DNA of 6,725 nucleotides from Rhodoferax sp. OV413 (GTDB lineage: Bacteria; Pseudomonadota; Gammaproteobacteria; Burkholderiales; Burkholderiaceae_C): contig CAMATS010000125.1 in the NCBI GenBank assembly GCA_945861195.1, positions 1 to 6,725 on the forward strand, given 5' to 3'. The notes under the pieces are model-generated. The model worked only from the letters and a program-made list of their open reading frames with translations. It made no database searches and had not been told where the DNA came from. Below, in pieces: positions 5,856-6,725 of the stretch (the stretch's first letter is position 1; each line of letters begins with the position of its first letter). The position numbers were made by a program, and so were the translations under genes.

Positions 5856-6725
5856 GTGCAAGAGGTGAGCGCTGTCAATGAATTCGGCGAGACCTGCGCG
5901 GTCTCCATCCCCGCCGAAAGAGCGCTCACGGTTTATGTCGATAAGCGTGAGTTGGTCACGCTCATGACCTTGGGCGCCCAGCCTGAACTGCTGGTGCTGG
6001 GTTTTTTGCGCAACCAACGCTTGGTGCAGTCGGTGCAAGAAGTCGAGTCGGTCACGGTGGATTGGGAGGTTGGGGTTGCCGCCGTCAAAACCCGCCAGGG
6101 CATCTCGGATATCGAAGCCCGGACCGCTAAAAAAGTGGTGACCACAGGCTGCGGTCAGGGCAGTGTTTTTGGCGATTTGATGGCCGACGTCGAGCAGCTG
6201 CAACTGCCCCCCGCCACACTCAGCCAGGGGCAACTCTACGGCATCGTCAACGCCATCCGGCTGCAAGAAAGCACCTACAAATCAGCTGGCTCGGTACACG
6301 GCTGCGCGCTCTTTCAGGGCGAACAGATGCTGATCTTCGTCGAAGACGTCGGCCGCCACAACGCCATCGACACCATCGCTGGCTGGATGGCGATGCAGGA
6401 TGTGGCCCCCACGCTTGCCGCTGCGCGCGCTGCGCTGCCCCCCGAGGGGGCGAACCCCGACTTGGGGCGGCCCGGCGGCGGGGTTGTTGCCCCCACGCTT
6501 GCCGCTGCGCGCGCTGCGCTGCCCCCCGAGGGGGCGAACCCCGCCTTGGGGCGGCCCGGCGGCGGGGTTATTGCCCCCACCGGCTGGGTGGGTGTGGGGA
6601 TGTCTGGCGCGGACAAGGTGTTCTACACCACCGGGCGCTTGACCAGTGAGATGGTGATCAAGTCGGCTCAGATGGGTGTGCCGATCGTGGTGTCGCGCAG
6701 CGGCATCACCCAGATGGGCCAGCAG
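5856..6725 (+). CDS. fdhD: Formate dehydrogenase accessory sulfurtransferase FdhD (3' end outside window), with in-frame repeat insertion
   Basis: FdhD passes sulfur from a cysteine desulfurase to the bis-MGD cofactor, without which formate dehydrogenase is inactive. Family blocks are clear: PAERALTVYVDKRELVTLM, LGFLRNQRLV, TTGCGQGSVFG (Cys99), STYKSAGSVHGCALF, EDVGRHNAID (163-172) and FYTTGRLTSEMVIKSAQMG. The first is near the N-terminus; the last is followed by VPIVVSRSGITQMG at the right edge. Roughly 30-40 C-terminal residues are missing. Residues 184-239 are encoded by two 84-bp tandem repeats that normal FdhD proteins lack; they fall between EDVGRHNAID and GADKVFYTTG, a length-variable region. 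The second Cys of the E. coli CxxC loop (TGCGVCG) is replaced. GTG 5856 is the first standard start codon after the in-frame stop at 5730-5732, but it has no ribosome site. The reading PRLTCASAPLVQEVSAVNEFGE upstream suggests the protein really begins near CTG 5814, overlapping the preceding TGA. The true start is uncertain; the identity is not. Confidence 0.9.
   Translation, partial: MQEVSAVNEFGETCAVSIPAERALTVYVDKRELVTLMTLGAQPELLVLGFLRNQRLVQSVQEVESVTVDWEVGVAAVKTRQGISDIEARTAKKVVTTGCGQGSVFGDLMADVEQLQLPPATLSQGQLYGIVNAIRLQESTYKSAGSVHGCALFQGEQMLIFVEDVGRHNAIDTIAGWMAMQDVAPTLAAARAALPPEGANPDLGRPGGGVVAPTLAAARAALPPEGANPALGRPGGGVIAPTGWVGVGMSGADKVFYTTGRLTSEMVIKSAQMGVPIVVSRSGITQMGQQ
6405..6572 (+). repeat. 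Two tandem 84-bp GC-rich repeats inside fdhD
   Basis: Copy 1 spans 6405-6488 and copy 2 spans 6489-6572. They differ at two bases (A6460/C6544 and G6486/A6570). The first eight bases, GCCCCCAC, occur once more at 6573-6580, as a truncated third copy or a flanking duplication. Copy 1 has 68 G/C of 84 (81%). Each copy contains a hairpin GCCCCCCGAGGGGGC (6437-6451 in copy 1), a weaker CCCC/GGGG pair (6455-6467) and opposing CCCC and GGGG ends. As a multiple of three without stops, each copy adds 28 residues beginning APTLAAARAALPPEGANP. From memory, similar C/G-rich elements are scattered between genes in Comamonadaceae genomes; this was not searched. No transposase or clear terminal target duplication is present here. 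Confidence 0.9.

Noticed and set aside
6405..6580. CRISPR-like array
   Set aside because: The two units are directly abutting 84-bp copies with no spacers between them.
6314..6642. Open frames on both strands across the fdhD repeats
   Set aside because: The repeat has no stop codons in several frames because of its composition. Only the fdhD frame carries family motifs on both sides.

Overview
The window holds a nearly complete respiratory, periplasm-facing formate dehydrogenase operon, all on the + strand. It reads, in order: a small Tat-signal protein (FdhX-like), the catalytic molybdopterin subunit FdhA, the four-cluster iron-sulfur subunit FdhB, a 72-residue lipoprotein, the N-terminally extended cytochrome b subunit FdhC, a 128-residue secreted Ala/Lys-rich protein, and the maturation factor FdhD, which runs off the right edge. 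The GC-rich codon use, the gene order, the extended FdhC and a very GC-rich interspersed-type repeat all suggest a betaproteobacterium of the Burkholderiales, most likely Comamonadaceae (Rhodoferax/Polaromonas-like). That assignment is inference from family knowledge and was not searched.

Layout: bases 1-36 may be the tail of an upstream gene. Bases 37-196 are a short leader with two small perfect dyads (86-95 and 116-128) and no convincing promoter or terminator. The structural genes are tightly packed: fdhX to fdhA 19 nt, fdhA to fdhB 33 nt, fdhB/lipoprotein ATGA overlap, lipoprotein to fdhC 12 nt, fdhC/secreted protein ATGA overlap. The secreted gene then runs directly into fdhD. No terminator-like hairpin interrupts 197-6725, so one transcript is likely.

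How the genes work together: FdhA, exported by the Tat system, oxidises formate to CO2 at a Mo/W-bis-MGD centre carrying Cys instead of selenocysteine. Electrons pass through its [4Fe-4S] cluster to the four clusters of FdhB and on to haem b in FdhC, which reduces quinone in the membrane. FdhD sulfurates the cofactor in the cytoplasm before export. The FdhX-like peptide, the lipoprotein and the Ala/Lys-rich protein are embedded in the operon and probably serve assembly or anchoring, but their roles are not known.

The most unusual point is in fdhD. Two tandem 84-bp copies of an 81% GC element (6405-6572, two mismatches between copies) sit in frame inside the coding sequence. They add 56 residues to a loop between two conserved FdhD blocks without breaking the frame. 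A second oddity is that fdhD has no ATG, GTG or TTG early enough to cover its apparent conserved N-terminus; a CTG overlapping the upstream stop (CTGA) is the best-placed candidate.
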